NCBI RefSeq assembly: GCF_023276405.1
Contig: NZ_JALRMO010000001.1
Location: 3,286,001-3,350,000 of the forward strand
Source: Paenibacillus hamazuiensis
Lineage (GTDB): Bacteria; Bacillota; Bacilli; Paenibacillales; NBRC-103111
Direction of reading: 5' to 3'
Length of the DNA: 64,000 bases
In this document: piece by piece, positions 26,475-34,995 of the stretch
Position numbering within the stretch: the first letter of the stretch is position 1
Layout: every line of letters starts with the position of its first letter
Notes under the pieces: model-generated
Databases searched by the model: none
Told to the model about the DNA's origin: nothing
Seen by the model: the letters and a program-made list of their open reading frames with translations, nothing else
Translations under genes and position numbers: made by a program

Positions 26475-26608
26475 GTTTTGCGTCAGCAAAACTCGCATCG
26501 TAAGGATAAGCTAAGTTTCGCCCTGGCGGAACTTGCTTCGTAAGCATCTGCCGTTTTGCGTCAGCAAAACTCGCATCGTAAGGATAAACCGAGTTGCGCC
26601 TCGGCGAA
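26475..26608. repeat. Imperfect tandem 78-bp repeat with hairpin core
   Basis: A 35-bp segment occurs at 26475-26509 and again at 26553-26587, period 78. Each contains TTTTGCGTCAGCAAAA, a 6-bp stem hairpin, then CTCGCATCGTAAGGATAA. The following bases of each unit are similar but diverged. The reverse complement of the hairpin (TTTTGCTGACGCAAAA) recurs at 50411-50426. The second unit runs up to the binding-protein stop. Confidence 0.75.
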
Positions 26609-26610
26609 AA

Positions 26611-28107
26611 TTATTTCGCAATAGGCACTGCTGTAGCGGCTCCCATATCGATCTGCGCGTTCGGGTTATCCTTCAACTGCTGCAGCGCCGCATCCCCTTG
26701 CGACTGCCATTTCTTCAGGGCGTCGCGCGCACCGGTTTTGCCTTGGAGCACTTCCTGGAACACGTTGCGTCCTATATCGCGTACTTGATAAATGTTTTGC
26801 TTTTCCCTGTAAATCTTGTAATCATCCTGTCGGTTTGCCGGAGCCAGCTTCGCGAACGCTTCGATATTAAAGTCGAGTCCGTCTTTCGGCTTCAAATATT
26901 TTTTGCGGGAAACGAGCTGCTGGTTGCTCTTCGACTTGAGGCGCGCCCAGTCTTCGCCGTTAATGAACTTGATGAATTTCCATGCATCGTCCGGGTTTTG
27001 CGCCTTGGCGTTAATGCCCATAATACCGTTCATGCCGATGTACCCGCCCACGCCCGGCGCCTCCTGATGGGTCGGCAGCGAAACGACGTTCCAGTCGATC
27101 GGCGTGAACCCTTTGATGTTGGCCGCGCTTTTGTTCGCATTGACGATCTGATCGATTTGCCCGTAGCCGATAATCGTCATCGCAACGCGGCTCGACAGGA
27201 AATCGTCGTGCTGGAACGGATTGAAATCCTCCGGATTCGTGCTCATCATGCGTTCTTTCATTTGGCGCGGGTCCTGCACCGGCGGCATGATTTTTTCGTT
27301 GTTCAGCTGGACCATCGTCTTCCATACTTTTTCCCACTGATCGGAATCGACCGTCATTTTCTCGCCTTTGTCGTCAAAGACACGCAGCTGGAGAGGAGCC
27401 GTATATATATCCATCGAATAGAACAAATCTCCTCCGGAATACGGGCTGAAGGCGAAGCCGTATTTCCGGTTATCCCCTTCTCCTTTGGCGACGCGCCGGG
27501 CGAGGTCGAACGTTTCGTCCCATGTCATGCCGTCTTTCGGGTAGGGGACCCCCGCTTCGTCGAACATTTTTTTATTGTAAATAAGGGCGGACGAATAAAA
27601 CGTCGGAGACAGCGCGTACAGCTTGCCGTCGCCTTGCTTCTTGATACCGTCGATCACCGCAGGCACGTAGTCCGAAACGTCGAATTTGTCTTGGGCGATC
27701 TTCGGATCAAGCTGCGTCAGCAGGTTGCTCGAAACCAGGTCGTTCAGCTGCTCGTAGTTCACCATGACGACATCCGGCGGATTGTCGCCTTCCATCGCTT
27801 TTTTCAGCTGCTCAAGCGGGTCCGGCATTTTTTCTCCGGGAGCCATCCGCCCGTAGCCGTAGCGGTATTTATCGTCCATCGTCTGCACCATTTCGATCTT
27901 GATATTCGGGTTCGCGAATTCGAATACTTCCGTGAACTGCTGACGGAAGTAATCGTCGTCGCCGAATCCCATGCTCGTCGCGATGCGCAGCACGCGTTCG
28001 GTTTTCGTATCGGTATTTCCCTGCCCTTTGCTGCAGGCCGCCAGCAGCGGTACCATCATGCTGACAGCGATCGTGAGCGGAACCGCTCGATGAATCCATT
28101 TTTTCAT
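26611..28107 (-). CDS. Extracellular solute-binding lipoprotein (family 1) within an FtsX-type ABC operon
   Basis: 498 residues. Lipobox VPLLAACSKG with lipidated C25. The body is a family 1 binding protein (EMVQTMDDKYRYGYG, DVVMVNYEQLNDLV, LYALSPTFYSSALIYNKKMFDEAG, GMTWDETFDLARRVA), normally partner of a sugar or oligosaccharide importer. No importer permease is next to it; it follows the AbrB-tailed ATPase by 25 bases. Its ligand is unknown. Co-location with export-type ABC genes is unusual and suggests a sensing or scaffolding role (inference). Confidence 0.88.
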   Translation of the reverse strand: MKKWIHRAVPLTIAVSMMVPLLAACSKGQGNTDTKTERVLRIATSMGFGDDDYFRQQFTEVFEFANPNIKIEMVQTMDDKYRYGYGRMAPGEKMPDPLEQLKKAMEGDNPPDVVMVNYEQLNDLVSSNLLTQLDPKIAQDKFDVSDYVPAVIDGIKKQGDGKLYALSPTFYSSALIYNKKMFDEAGVPYPKDGMTWDETFDLARRVAKGEGDNRKYGFAFSPYSGGDLFYSMDIYTAPLQLRVFDDKGEKMTVDSDQWEKVWKTMVQLNNEKIMPPVQDPRQMKERMMSTNPEDFNPFQHDDFLSSRVAMTIIGYGQIDQIVNANKSAANIKGFTPIDWNVVSLPTHQEAPGVGGYIGMNGIMGINAKAQNPDDAWKFIKFINGEDWARLKSKSNQQLVSRKKYLKPKDGLDFNIEAFAKLAPANRQDDYKIYREKQNIYQVRDIGRNVFQEVLQGKTGARDALKKWQSQGDAALQQLKDNPNAQIDMGAATAVPIAK

Positions 28108-28132
28108 TGTGGTTTCCCCTTTTCTCTCACCG

Positions 28133-29014
28133 TTACGGCGTATTGGTCGGCGAATCGTTCAGGCGCTTCGGGGCCCGGATGATGATCGATTCGCCGTCAA
28201 ACTCCATCGAAGCTTTATTGTCTATTTTGAGCGCCTGCAAATATGCTTTCGGTATTTGCAGGCGGCCGGCTTTGTCAAGCACGACGTATTCCTCGTGCAC
28301 CTCCTGAATCGACTGGCCGGCTGTATCCAAATTCGGATTACGTTTAATAAATTCCGTGCTGGTCATCCCGTCGCGGATCGCGACGACGCGGTCCACCTTG
28401 CTCGCAAGCGACAAGTCGTGGGTGACGATGACGATCGTAACGCCGAGCTCGCGGTTCAATCGCCGGAAAATGTCCATGATCATGTCGGACGTCCGCGTAT
28501 CGACGGAGCCGGTCGGTTCGTCCGCGAGCAGCAGCTGCGGCCGGTTGGCCAGCGAAATCGCAATCGCGACGCGCTGCTGTTCGCCGCCTGACAGCTGGTG
28601 CAGCTTGTTGTGGATCCGGTCCTTGAGGCCGACCCATTCAAGCAGCTGCAGAGCGTATTTGCGATCGTATTCGCCGCTCAGCATCATCGGCGTTTCGACG
28701 TTTTCCAGCGCGGTCAAATAGGAAATCAGGTTGCGCGCGTTGTTTTGCCAAATGAAACCGACTGTTTTCCGCTTGTACTGTACAAGCTGATCGTCGGTAA
28801 TTTTCAGCAAATCCCACTCGCCGACGCGAACCTGGCCTGCAGACGGGCGGTCGAGGCCGCCCAAAATGTTAAGCAGCGTCGACTTCCCGCTTCCGCTGTT
28901 GCCGATGATCGCCATCATTTCGCCTTGCGAAACGGCGATGTTGAGTCCTTGCAGCGCGACGACCTCGATGTCGTCGGTTTTGTATATTTTCACAAGCCCT
29001 TCGCACGTGATCAT
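28133..29014 (-). CDS. ABC transporter ATPase with C-terminal AbrB-like domain
   Basis: 293 residues. MacB/LolD-type ATPase: Walker A GNSGSGKST at 38-46, signature LSGGEQ at 141-146, Walker B LLLADEP at 161-167, and H-loop THD at 198-200. Residues about 242-283 form an added AbrB/SpoVT-like swapped-hairpin domain (YVVLDKAGRLQIPKAYLQAL, then EFDGESIIIR). AbrB domains usually bind DNA or dimerise. The gene starts 4 bases after the permease stop, so it is coupled to the long permease. It is the second ATPase of this operon. Confidence 0.88.
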   Translation of the reverse strand: MITCEGLVKIYKTDDIEVVALQGLNIAVSQGEMMAIIGNSGSGKSTLLNILGGLDRPSAGQVRVGEWDLLKITDDQLVQYKRKTVGFIWQNNARNLISYLTALENVETPMMLSGEYDRKYALQLLEWVGLKDRIHNKLHQLSGGEQQRVAIAISLANRPQLLLADEPTGSVDTRTSDMIMDIFRRLNRELGVTIVIVTHDLSLASKVDRVVAIRDGMTSTEFIKRNPNLDTAGQSIQEVHEEYVVLDKAGRLQIPKAYLQALKIDNKASMEFDGESIIIRAPKRLNDSPTNTP

Positions 29015-29017
29015 CGC

Positions 29018-31948
29018 TTATTTCTCCTCCCCCAGCTTGACGGCCTGATGCACGCGCAATCGCCGGATATGCAGCAGGAGCAGCGTCGCCCCCGTCAGCA
29101 TCATGAAGGCGACGACCATGTACAGCTGATCGGTATCGCGCGCGTTAAACACAACCCTGAACGGCGGCACCTGCGTTTTGACGTTGTCCGCCGTCTGCAG
29201 AAACGGCAGGAACAGGTAGCTCGTCAGTTTGCCGATGCCGATGCCGAGTGCGATCGACAGTCCGGCGGTGGAGATTTGCTCGAGCAGCAGCATGCCGGTG
29301 AGCTGTTTTCGCGACAGCCCCATCGCCCTCAGGACGCCGAACTGCACGACCCGGCTCGACAGGTTGAAAAACCAGTACAGCACATAGCCGATCAAGGACA
29401 CGATGACCGAGACGAGGAAGCCGAGGCTGAGAATGCCGAACACCCCGCCGCGTGACGGATGTTTCTTTTGCGTGATCAGCTCGTTTCGCACATCCTGGAC
29501 GCTTGCGACCTGGATGTTTTGGGCGGCGAGCTTCTCGAGAATCGGGGCGACCTTGGCGCCGTCGTTCATCTTGAGCCATACCTCGTACGGGATCACCGAA
29601 GCCTGGTCGTAAATATACTCCAGATTCGTAATGAAAAAAGGCATCTGATCCGGATATTGCCCGGGCCAATAAGGAAGCGACGCCACGACGACGAACTCGA
29701 GCTGCTGCTGCGCGACCGAGATCGTGATCAAATCGCCCTCCTTGATCTGGTACTTTTGGGCGAAGCCGCTCGGAACGATCACCGCCTGCTCGTATGTGCC
29801 GAGCAGGTTCAAATATTGATTCGGGTGCGCCTTGAACAGGTCGCGCCGGAACCAGCCGACCTTGGCGAAATCGACATTGTCGATGCCAAGCACCATGCCT
29901 TGGCCGGCCGACTTGCCGCCTACAACCACATTCCCTTTCGTCTTCAGCACGCGCGCTGCGGCGGAGACGCCGTCCAGCTCGCGAAACACCTCGAAAGGCG
30001 GCTCCACGTAGCGCACTTTCGAAGGAGGCGGTTCCCCGCCGGGCCCTCCCGGCATGCCGCCCGGAACTCCGCCAGCGCCTTGGCCGGATCCTTGACCGCC
30101 TCCGGCTCCCTGCGCTCCGCCGCCTCCCGCCTGGCTGCCGCCACCCTGCTGCTGGCCCGCGTTCGGATCGGGCAAATCGTCGGAGAAGCCTTCCCATACC
30201 GTCTGGATGATGACGTCCGTGCCGTATTTGTACAGCGTCCGTTCGGTCGAGTTCAGATCGATCGTGCGGGCTGCGGACGAGTTGTATACGCCGAGCCCGA
30301 GCGTCAGGATGAGCAGCAGCATGAGCGGGTAATACGCTTTGGACGAACGCGACAGCTGCGTCAGCGTTAAATACACCGGTACCGGCAAAAACCTTCTGCC
30401 GAGCCAATTGCCCAGACGCAGCAGCCATGGGAATACGCGCAGGAAAAAAAGTCCGAGCGCAATGATCGACAGCGCGGGCACGAAGAACAGCAGCGGATGC
30501 ACCTGCAGCTGGTCGCTTGTCAGCCCTGTCTGCAGCGACAGCATCTGGCGCTGGTCGAAAAGGTAGTAGCCGTAGCCGACGAGCGCGAGCAGCGCGAGAT
30601 CGAGAAACCAGCGCTGCCATACGGGAGCGCGGTCCGAACGGGCGAGCTGCTTCTTATAGTCGACGATCGACGCTCTGGCGTACAGGATCGCCGGGATCAC
30701 GCTCGCGAAGAGTGCGATCACCACTGCGGCGACGCCGTACAGCAGCGCCTCCGCCGATACGCCGACAGGCACCGCCTTCCGGTCGACGAAGGTGAGAAAC
30801 CCGCTGGAGGAGCCGATGCTTTTGGCCATAAACCAACCGAGCAGCGGTCCGATGACAAGCGAGATGCCGCCGAGAATCAATCCTTCCAGCAAATATACCC
30901 CGATGATTTGCCGCGTGCTGCCTCCCCGGCTGCGCAGCACGGCGATGACGCTCCGCTGGCGCTCGAGCGACTGGCGCGCATTCATCACGATGTAATAAAA
31001 CACCATCGCGATCATCGGCGCCGCCAGCGTGAACAGCAATATTTGCAGCTGCAGGCTCATCTTCTTGAATTCGCCGAGCGTCGGCAAAAACGAAACGTCC
31101 ACGCGGGTGTCTTTCAGCTTCTGGAACAGCACGATATCGAGCCGTTCCAGCTTTTTTTCAAGCGCTGCGATCTGGCTGGTCTGGATTTCCCGCAGGTCGA
31201 ACGCGTAATACCAATTCGCCAAATTCAGCGGTATTTTTTTCTGCTTCAATATGTAATCGCCAAACATCGCTTCGCTTACGTAAAACTGGCTTAAAATCCC
31301 TTCCATTCCTTGATACCAGTAAGGATCGCCGTCCTGCTTCGGCTTGAACGTTCCGGTGACCTTCACTTTGAGCGGCGCGATGCCGAGTCCGCCGGCAATC
31401 GGGTAGCTGAATACGTCGCCGACGTGAATGTCGTTCCGGTACATCGCCTCCTCGTGAATAACGGCCTCGACGACGCCGTTTTCCACCTTGTCCGAAGGGA
31501 GCTGCCCGTTTGTCATCTCCACGTGGTCGGCAAGATCGTTTTGACCGACGATCGTCATTTGCCGGCGTTTGCTCGGATCCACCTTCGACGGGTCTTCCGG
31601 TGTAATTTGCGTGCCGCGGATCGAGTAGCTTCGCACATATGCGCCGTAAGGAAACCCGATTTCCTGCGGCAGCTCGCTTTGGATATATCCGTCCACATCG
31701 GCCAGCGCATCCAGGTCCGCCCTGTCGCTTCCCACCGCCTGGTAGCGGATCAGCACCGCTCCGGCCGGAAAGCCGCTGTTTTTCTCCTCCAGCGTTTTGG
31801 CGACGACCCGTTTCAGCGAACCGTCCGCGTACATCGGGATGCTCGTCGTAAAGGCGACCGCCATGATCAGTCCGAGCAACGTGCTGGCCGTCAGCCATCG
31901 GGTATTCCACATTTTGCGGTATAAAAACCGCAGCATCGGCATGCCCAT
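29018..31948 (-). CDS. Very long FtsX/MacB-type ABC permease
   Basis: 976 residues. It has an N-terminal TM helix, an extracytoplasmic MacB-like domain, an FtsX core near 305-430 (PMIAMVFYYIVMNARQSLERQRSVIAVLRSRGGS), further helices, and a second extracytoplasmic domain. A final FtsX core is near 850-960 (FGVLRAMGLSRKQLTGMLLLEQ). A Gly/Gln/Pro-rich linker lies near residues 590-640 and includes GGGSQAGGGGAQGAGGG. The two FtsX cores in one chain mean it can work as a pseudo-dimer. The ATG shares one base with the adaptor stop (TGATG). Confidence 0.88.
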   Translation of the reverse strand: MGMPMLRFLYRKMWNTRWLTASTLLGLIMAVAFTTSIPMYADGSLKRVVAKTLEEKNSGFPAGAVLIRYQAVGSDRADLDALADVDGYIQSELPQEIGFPYGAYVRSYSIRGTQITPEDPSKVDPSKRRQMTIVGQNDLADHVEMTNGQLPSDKVENGVVEAVIHEEAMYRNDIHVGDVFSYPIAGGLGIAPLKVKVTGTFKPKQDGDPYWYQGMEGILSQFYVSEAMFGDYILKQKKIPLNLANWYYAFDLREIQTSQIAALEKKLERLDIVLFQKLKDTRVDVSFLPTLGEFKKMSLQLQILLFTLAAPMIAMVFYYIVMNARQSLERQRSVIAVLRSRGGSTRQIIGVYLLEGLILGGISLVIGPLLGWFMAKSIGSSSGFLTFVDRKAVPVGVSAEALLYGVAAVVIALFASVIPAILYARASIVDYKKQLARSDRAPVWQRWFLDLALLALVGYGYYLFDQRQMLSLQTGLTSDQLQVHPLLFFVPALSIIALGLFFLRVFPWLLRLGNWLGRRFLPVPVYLTLTQLSRSSKAYYPLMLLLILTLGLGVYNSSAARTIDLNSTERTLYKYGTDVIIQTVWEGFSDDLPDPNAGQQQGGGSQAGGGGAQGAGGGQGSGQGAGGVPGGMPGGPGGEPPPSKVRYVEPPFEVFRELDGVSAAARVLKTKGNVVVGGKSAGQGMVLGIDNVDFAKVGWFRRDLFKAHPNQYLNLLGTYEQAVIVPSGFAQKYQIKEGDLITISVAQQQLEFVVVASLPYWPGQYPDQMPFFITNLEYIYDQASVIPYEVWLKMNDGAKVAPILEKLAAQNIQVASVQDVRNELITQKKHPSRGGVFGILSLGFLVSVIVSLIGYVLYWFFNLSSRVVQFGVLRAMGLSRKQLTGMLLLEQISTAGLSIALGIGIGKLTSYLFLPFLQTADNVKTQVPPFRVVFNARDTDQLYMVVAFMMLTGATLLLLHIRRLRVHQAVKLGEEK

Positions 31949-33042
31949 CAGCGACCCACTACTTTCTGCCCCGGCGTAAGTCCCTTCACGATTTCCACGT
32001 CGGTTGAGGTTTGTTGGCCGATCTCCACATCGACTTCCCGCTTGTTGCCTTTATCGTCCACCACCTGCACATAGTTGCGCCCCGAATACGAACGCAGCGC
32101 CGCAAGCGGGATCGTGACCGCATTTTCCTTGCGCTGGGTAATGATGGACACGCTCAGCGGCGTCCCCCGGTTTAAATTAGGCGGAAATTCGTCCAATTGA
32201 ATCAACAAATAATTGTCGATCGAATCCGGCACGCGCTGCTGCCCGTTCGATTGCCCGGGGAAGCCGCCACCGGACTGCGAGCCGCCGCTTGTCGAATCCG
32301 GGTTCGGCAGCTGCAGCACCTTGCCTTTTTGCTGGCCCACGCCGTTGATATCGACGACCGCTTCCATGCCGACCGCCACTTTCTTCAGGTCGTCCGGGCC
32401 GATCGTCGCCGCTACGGTGAGCTGATTCAGATCCGCAATCACGGCGACCGCGTCGTAAGCCTTCACGGTATCGCCTTTTTTCAAATAAACGGAGACGACG
32501 GTGCCGGAAAAAGGAGCGGTCAGCTTCGCCCTGGCCACATCCTGCTCAAGCTTGTTCACATCTTCGCGCTTCAGCTCGAAATCGATCTTGGCCTGTTCGA
32601 GCTGCTCGGCGCTCATTTCGTCGGCTTTGCGCAGCGTTTCGATCATCTGCAGCTCGTCCTTGCGCAGCTGCAGCTTCCTCTGCTTGAGCTGGGTCTCCTG
32701 TTCGGTCACATCAAGCTCGGCGAGCAACTGGCCCTGCTCCACTTTGTCGCCGGTTTTCACATACATCTCCTTAAGCCGCTTGTTCGTATCGTCGGTAAAA
32801 TAAAGCTCTTCCTCCTTCGTCGCCATCAGCCGACCGGAGCCGCGCACCTTCGTTTCCAACGTTTCCGTCTTGACCGTGTACTCGGGTTTTTTGGACAGCT
32901 TCGGCGGATTGATGGCGGGAAGCGTCTCCTCTTCATCTTCCTTAGGGAGCACCGAGCAGCCGCTCGAAACAGCCAGCGCGGCTGCGACGCACACGAGCAT
33001 CACCGGACGAACGGCTCTTTTAGCCGGCCAAAAATTTTCCAT
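31948..33042 (-). CDS. HlyD-type membrane fusion lipoprotein (ABC export adaptor)
   Basis: About 364 residues. Lipobox AVSSGCSVL. A lipoyl-like domain starts around VRGSGRLMATKEEELYF and resumes with LTAPFSGTVVSVYLKKGD, on both sides of a coiled-coil hairpin. A beta barrel and a C-terminal domain with VVDDKGNKREVDVEIGQQTSTDVEIVKGL follow. It should link the ATPase/permease complex to the surface, as MacA does for MacB. The start at 33042 overlaps the upstream ATPase gene by 22 bases. An alternative at 33000 would leave a signal without basic residues. Confidence 0.85.
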   Translation of the reverse strand: MENFWPAKRAVRPVMLVCVAAALAVSSGCSVLPKEDEEETLPAINPPKLSKKPEYTVKTETLETKVRGSGRLMATKEEELYFTDDTNKRLKEMYVKTGDKVEQGQLLAELDVTEQETQLKQRKLQLRKDELQMIETLRKADEMSAEQLEQAKIDFELKREDVNKLEQDVARAKLTAPFSGTVVSVYLKKGDTVKAYDAVAVIADLNQLTVAATIGPDDLKKVAVGMEAVVDINGVGQQKGKVLQLPNPDSTSGGSQSGGGFPGQSNGQQRVPDSIDNYLLIQLDEFPPNLNRGTPLSVSIITQRKENAVTIPLAALRSYSGRNYVQVVDDKGNKREVDVEIGQQTSTDVEIVKGLTPGQKVVGR

Positions 33043-33826
33043 CCACCATCTCGTAGACATGGTCGGCAACCTCCATTATCGTCGTATCGTGTGTCGTCAT
33101 GCAGATCGTGATATGTTCGTTTGCGATAATATCGCGAAACACCGCCATAATCTGCGCTCCCATCTGCGAATCGAGCTCCGCGGTCGGCTCGTCGGCCAGG
33201 ATGAGCGACGGCCTGTGGGCAATCGCCTTGGCGATCGCCACGCGCTGCTGCTCGCCGCCGGACAGCTCGAACGGCCGGTGATGCATCCGTTTGCCGAGGC
33301 CGACAAGCTCCATGCAGTGGGTCACGCGCTGCTTCCACTGCGATTTCGGCACTCCTGCCATGCGAAGCGACAGCTCGACGTTTTCGTAAGCGGAGAGCAG
33401 CGGCATCAGCGCGAACGACTGAAAAATAAAGCCGATCTGCCTCCTGCGGATAAGCGTCCGCTCGTCGTCGCCGCAGCGGTGAAACGGATGATCCATGAAC
33501 ATGATCTCGCCTTTGTTCGGCTGGTCGAGTCCTCCCATCAGATTCATCAGCGTCGTTTTGCCCGAGCCGGAACGTCCCTTCAGCATGATGAGACGCTCCG
33601 GATACATCGTCAAATTAATCCCTTTGAGCACATGAAGCTGCTGTCCGCCGACCTGAAACGACCGCTCCACATCCGTGACGGTCAGCAGCGGCTTGGCCGG
33701 TGCCGGCGGCGTCTCCCGCAAGCCGGATTGCCCGTCTTCGGATCCGGAAGCGTTACTGTGTTCCAAAGTGCCTTCTGCGTCATCGGGTTCGCGGCGCTCT
33801 TGTTTTTTGCGAAACCATGATGCCAT
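33020..33826 (-). CDS. MacB/LolD-type ABC transporter ATPase
   Basis: 268 residues. The N-terminal 45 residues are a polar tail. The ATPase core follows, with Walker A KGRSGSGKTT near 83, signature LSGGEQQ near 188, Walker B LILADEP near 208 and H-loop THD near 243. It is the first gene of the six-gene operon. A TGTAAC-N17-CGTC element lies 66 bases upstream and a ribosome site GGAGGAAG lies just before ATG 33826. Confidence 0.9.
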   Translation of the reverse strand: MASWFRKKQERREPDDAEGTLEHSNASGSEDGQSGLRETPPAPAKPLLTVTDVERSFQVGGQQLHVLKGINLTMYPERLIMLKGRSGSGKTTLMNLMGGLDQPNKGEIMFMDHPFHRCGDDERTLIRRRQIGFIFQSFALMPLLSAYENVELSLRMAGVPKSQWKQRVTHCMELVGLGKRMHHRPFELSGGEQQRVAIAKAIAHRPSLILADEPTAELDSQMGAQIMAVFRDIIANEHITICMTTHDTTIMEVADHVYEMVDGKFLAG

Positions 33827-33891
33827 GTTTTCTCTTCCTCCTGCTCTGTCCTAGTAAACTAGCAAAATTATGTAAGTATGACATATTTATA

Positions 33892-33918
33892 GACGAGGCA
33901 AATTGGAGAAAGGTTACA
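33892..33918 (-). promoter_or_regulatory. ECF-type promoter of the ABC/adaptor operon
   Basis: Minus strand TGTAAC (33918-33913), 17-base spacer, CGTC (33895-33892). This fits Bacillus sigma-M/sigma-X type ECF promoters. It differs in the -35 from the AAACCG/CGTTAC pair at 13082 and 14879. No sigma-A promoter of similar quality is seen in the gap. Confidence 0.6.
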
Positions 33919-34045
33919 GCTTTAAAAAAATTTTAGAAACCGAAATGCCGTTTGTGCCGATGAAATCGCTTTTACTCCTTGTCATTTAACCATAAATTGT
34001 CTATTATTACATTGGTTTAAACAATCATAAAGGAGCATTTTACCT

Positions 34046-34924
34046 ATGAGCAGCAAAGAAACAACGGCTTTACACGCTTTGGTGGGCAGCAAGGGGTTCG
34101 GCAATTTCATTTTGCTCTGCATCTTTTTTAATGCAATCATCATGGGGCTGCAATCTTATCCTTCCATTAACGCAGCCTACGAATCTTTGTTCGAAATACT
34201 CGACGGGGTACTGCTCGGCATTTTTACGGTCGAAATCATACTTAAGATCATCGTTTACCGAAGCCGTTATTTCCGGGACCGCTGGAACCTGTTCGACTTC
34301 CTCATCGTGGCGGGCAGCCTTGCCTTCATGCAGTCCCAATTTATCAGCATATTGCGAATGCTGCGGGTGCTGCGGATTCTTCGGACGATTTCGTCCATCC
34401 CTTCGCTGCGCCGCATCGTAACGTCACTTTTTATGGCCGTTCCGACGATCGGCAGCATTTCGCTGCTCATGTTCATTATTTTTTATATTTACGGCATTAT
34501 CGGATCGACCTTTTACGGAGAAATTTCGCCGGAATACTTCGGGGATTTATCTTCATCGCTGGTGACGCTGTTCCAAATCGCCACGTTCGACGATTGGGCG
34601 AATATTTACCGGTCAATTGCCGAAGTTTATCCGATCTCGGTGCTCTATTTCATTTCGTTTATTTTGATCGCGGTGTTCGTCGTGCTGAACCTTGTCGTCG
34701 GGGAAATCGTCAACAACGCGGCAAAAATCCCTTCGGATGACAATGGCGAAGATGAGCCGGGATCCGGGGATGCGGCGTCCGAAATCGCGCAGCTGCGCAA
34801 AGAAGTGCGCGAGCTGAAATATTTATTGCAGGGAGCATCCCTGCCGCCCCAAAGCGAAACGCTCCCGAGGACGCATTCCGGAAGACCCCAAGCTTCCGGA
34901 GGTTTTGCGGAGCAAAGCTCTTAA
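34046..34924 (+). CDS. Bacterial voltage-gated cation channel (NaChBac/CavAb-like)
   Basis: 292 residues, a single 6-TM subunit expected to form tetramers. S4 carries arginines every third residue (R104, R107, R110, R113). The pore is TLFQIATFDDWANIYRS, with the filter T180-F-D182-D183-W184-A-N186, aligned with TLESWSM of NavAb. Asp at both acidic positions matches the engineered Ca-selective channel CavAb (TLDDWSD), so calcium permeability is likely. After S6 (VVLNLVVGEIV) comes an acidic linker and a coiled coil (about 244-262, EIAQLRKEVRELKYLL) as in NaChBac relatives. AAAGGAG precedes ATG. Confidence 0.88.
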   Translation: MSSKETTALHALVGSKGFGNFILLCIFFNAIIMGLQSYPSINAAYESLFEILDGVLLGIFTVEIILKIIVYRSRYFRDRWNLFDFLIVAGSLAFMQSQFISILRMLRVLRILRTISSIPSLRRIVTSLFMAVPTIGSISLLMFIIFYIYGIIGSTFYGEISPEYFGDLSSSLVTLFQIATFDDWANIYRSIAEVYPISVLYFISFILIAVFVVLNLVVGEIVNNAAKIPSDDNGEDEPGSGDAASEIAQLRKEVRELKYLLQGASLPPQSETLPRTHSGRPQASGGFAEQSS

Positions 34925-34950
34925 GGCGCCTCCGGCGCCCAGTCCCCACG

Positions 34951-34980
34951 AAAAAGCCGCAATTAATGCGGCTTTTTTTG
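34951..34980 (+). terminator. Terminator of the channel gene
   Basis: AAAGCCGCA pairs with TGCGGCTTT, followed by TTTT. Confidence 0.8.
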
Positions 34981-34995
34981 TTCACCCGTTAGGGA

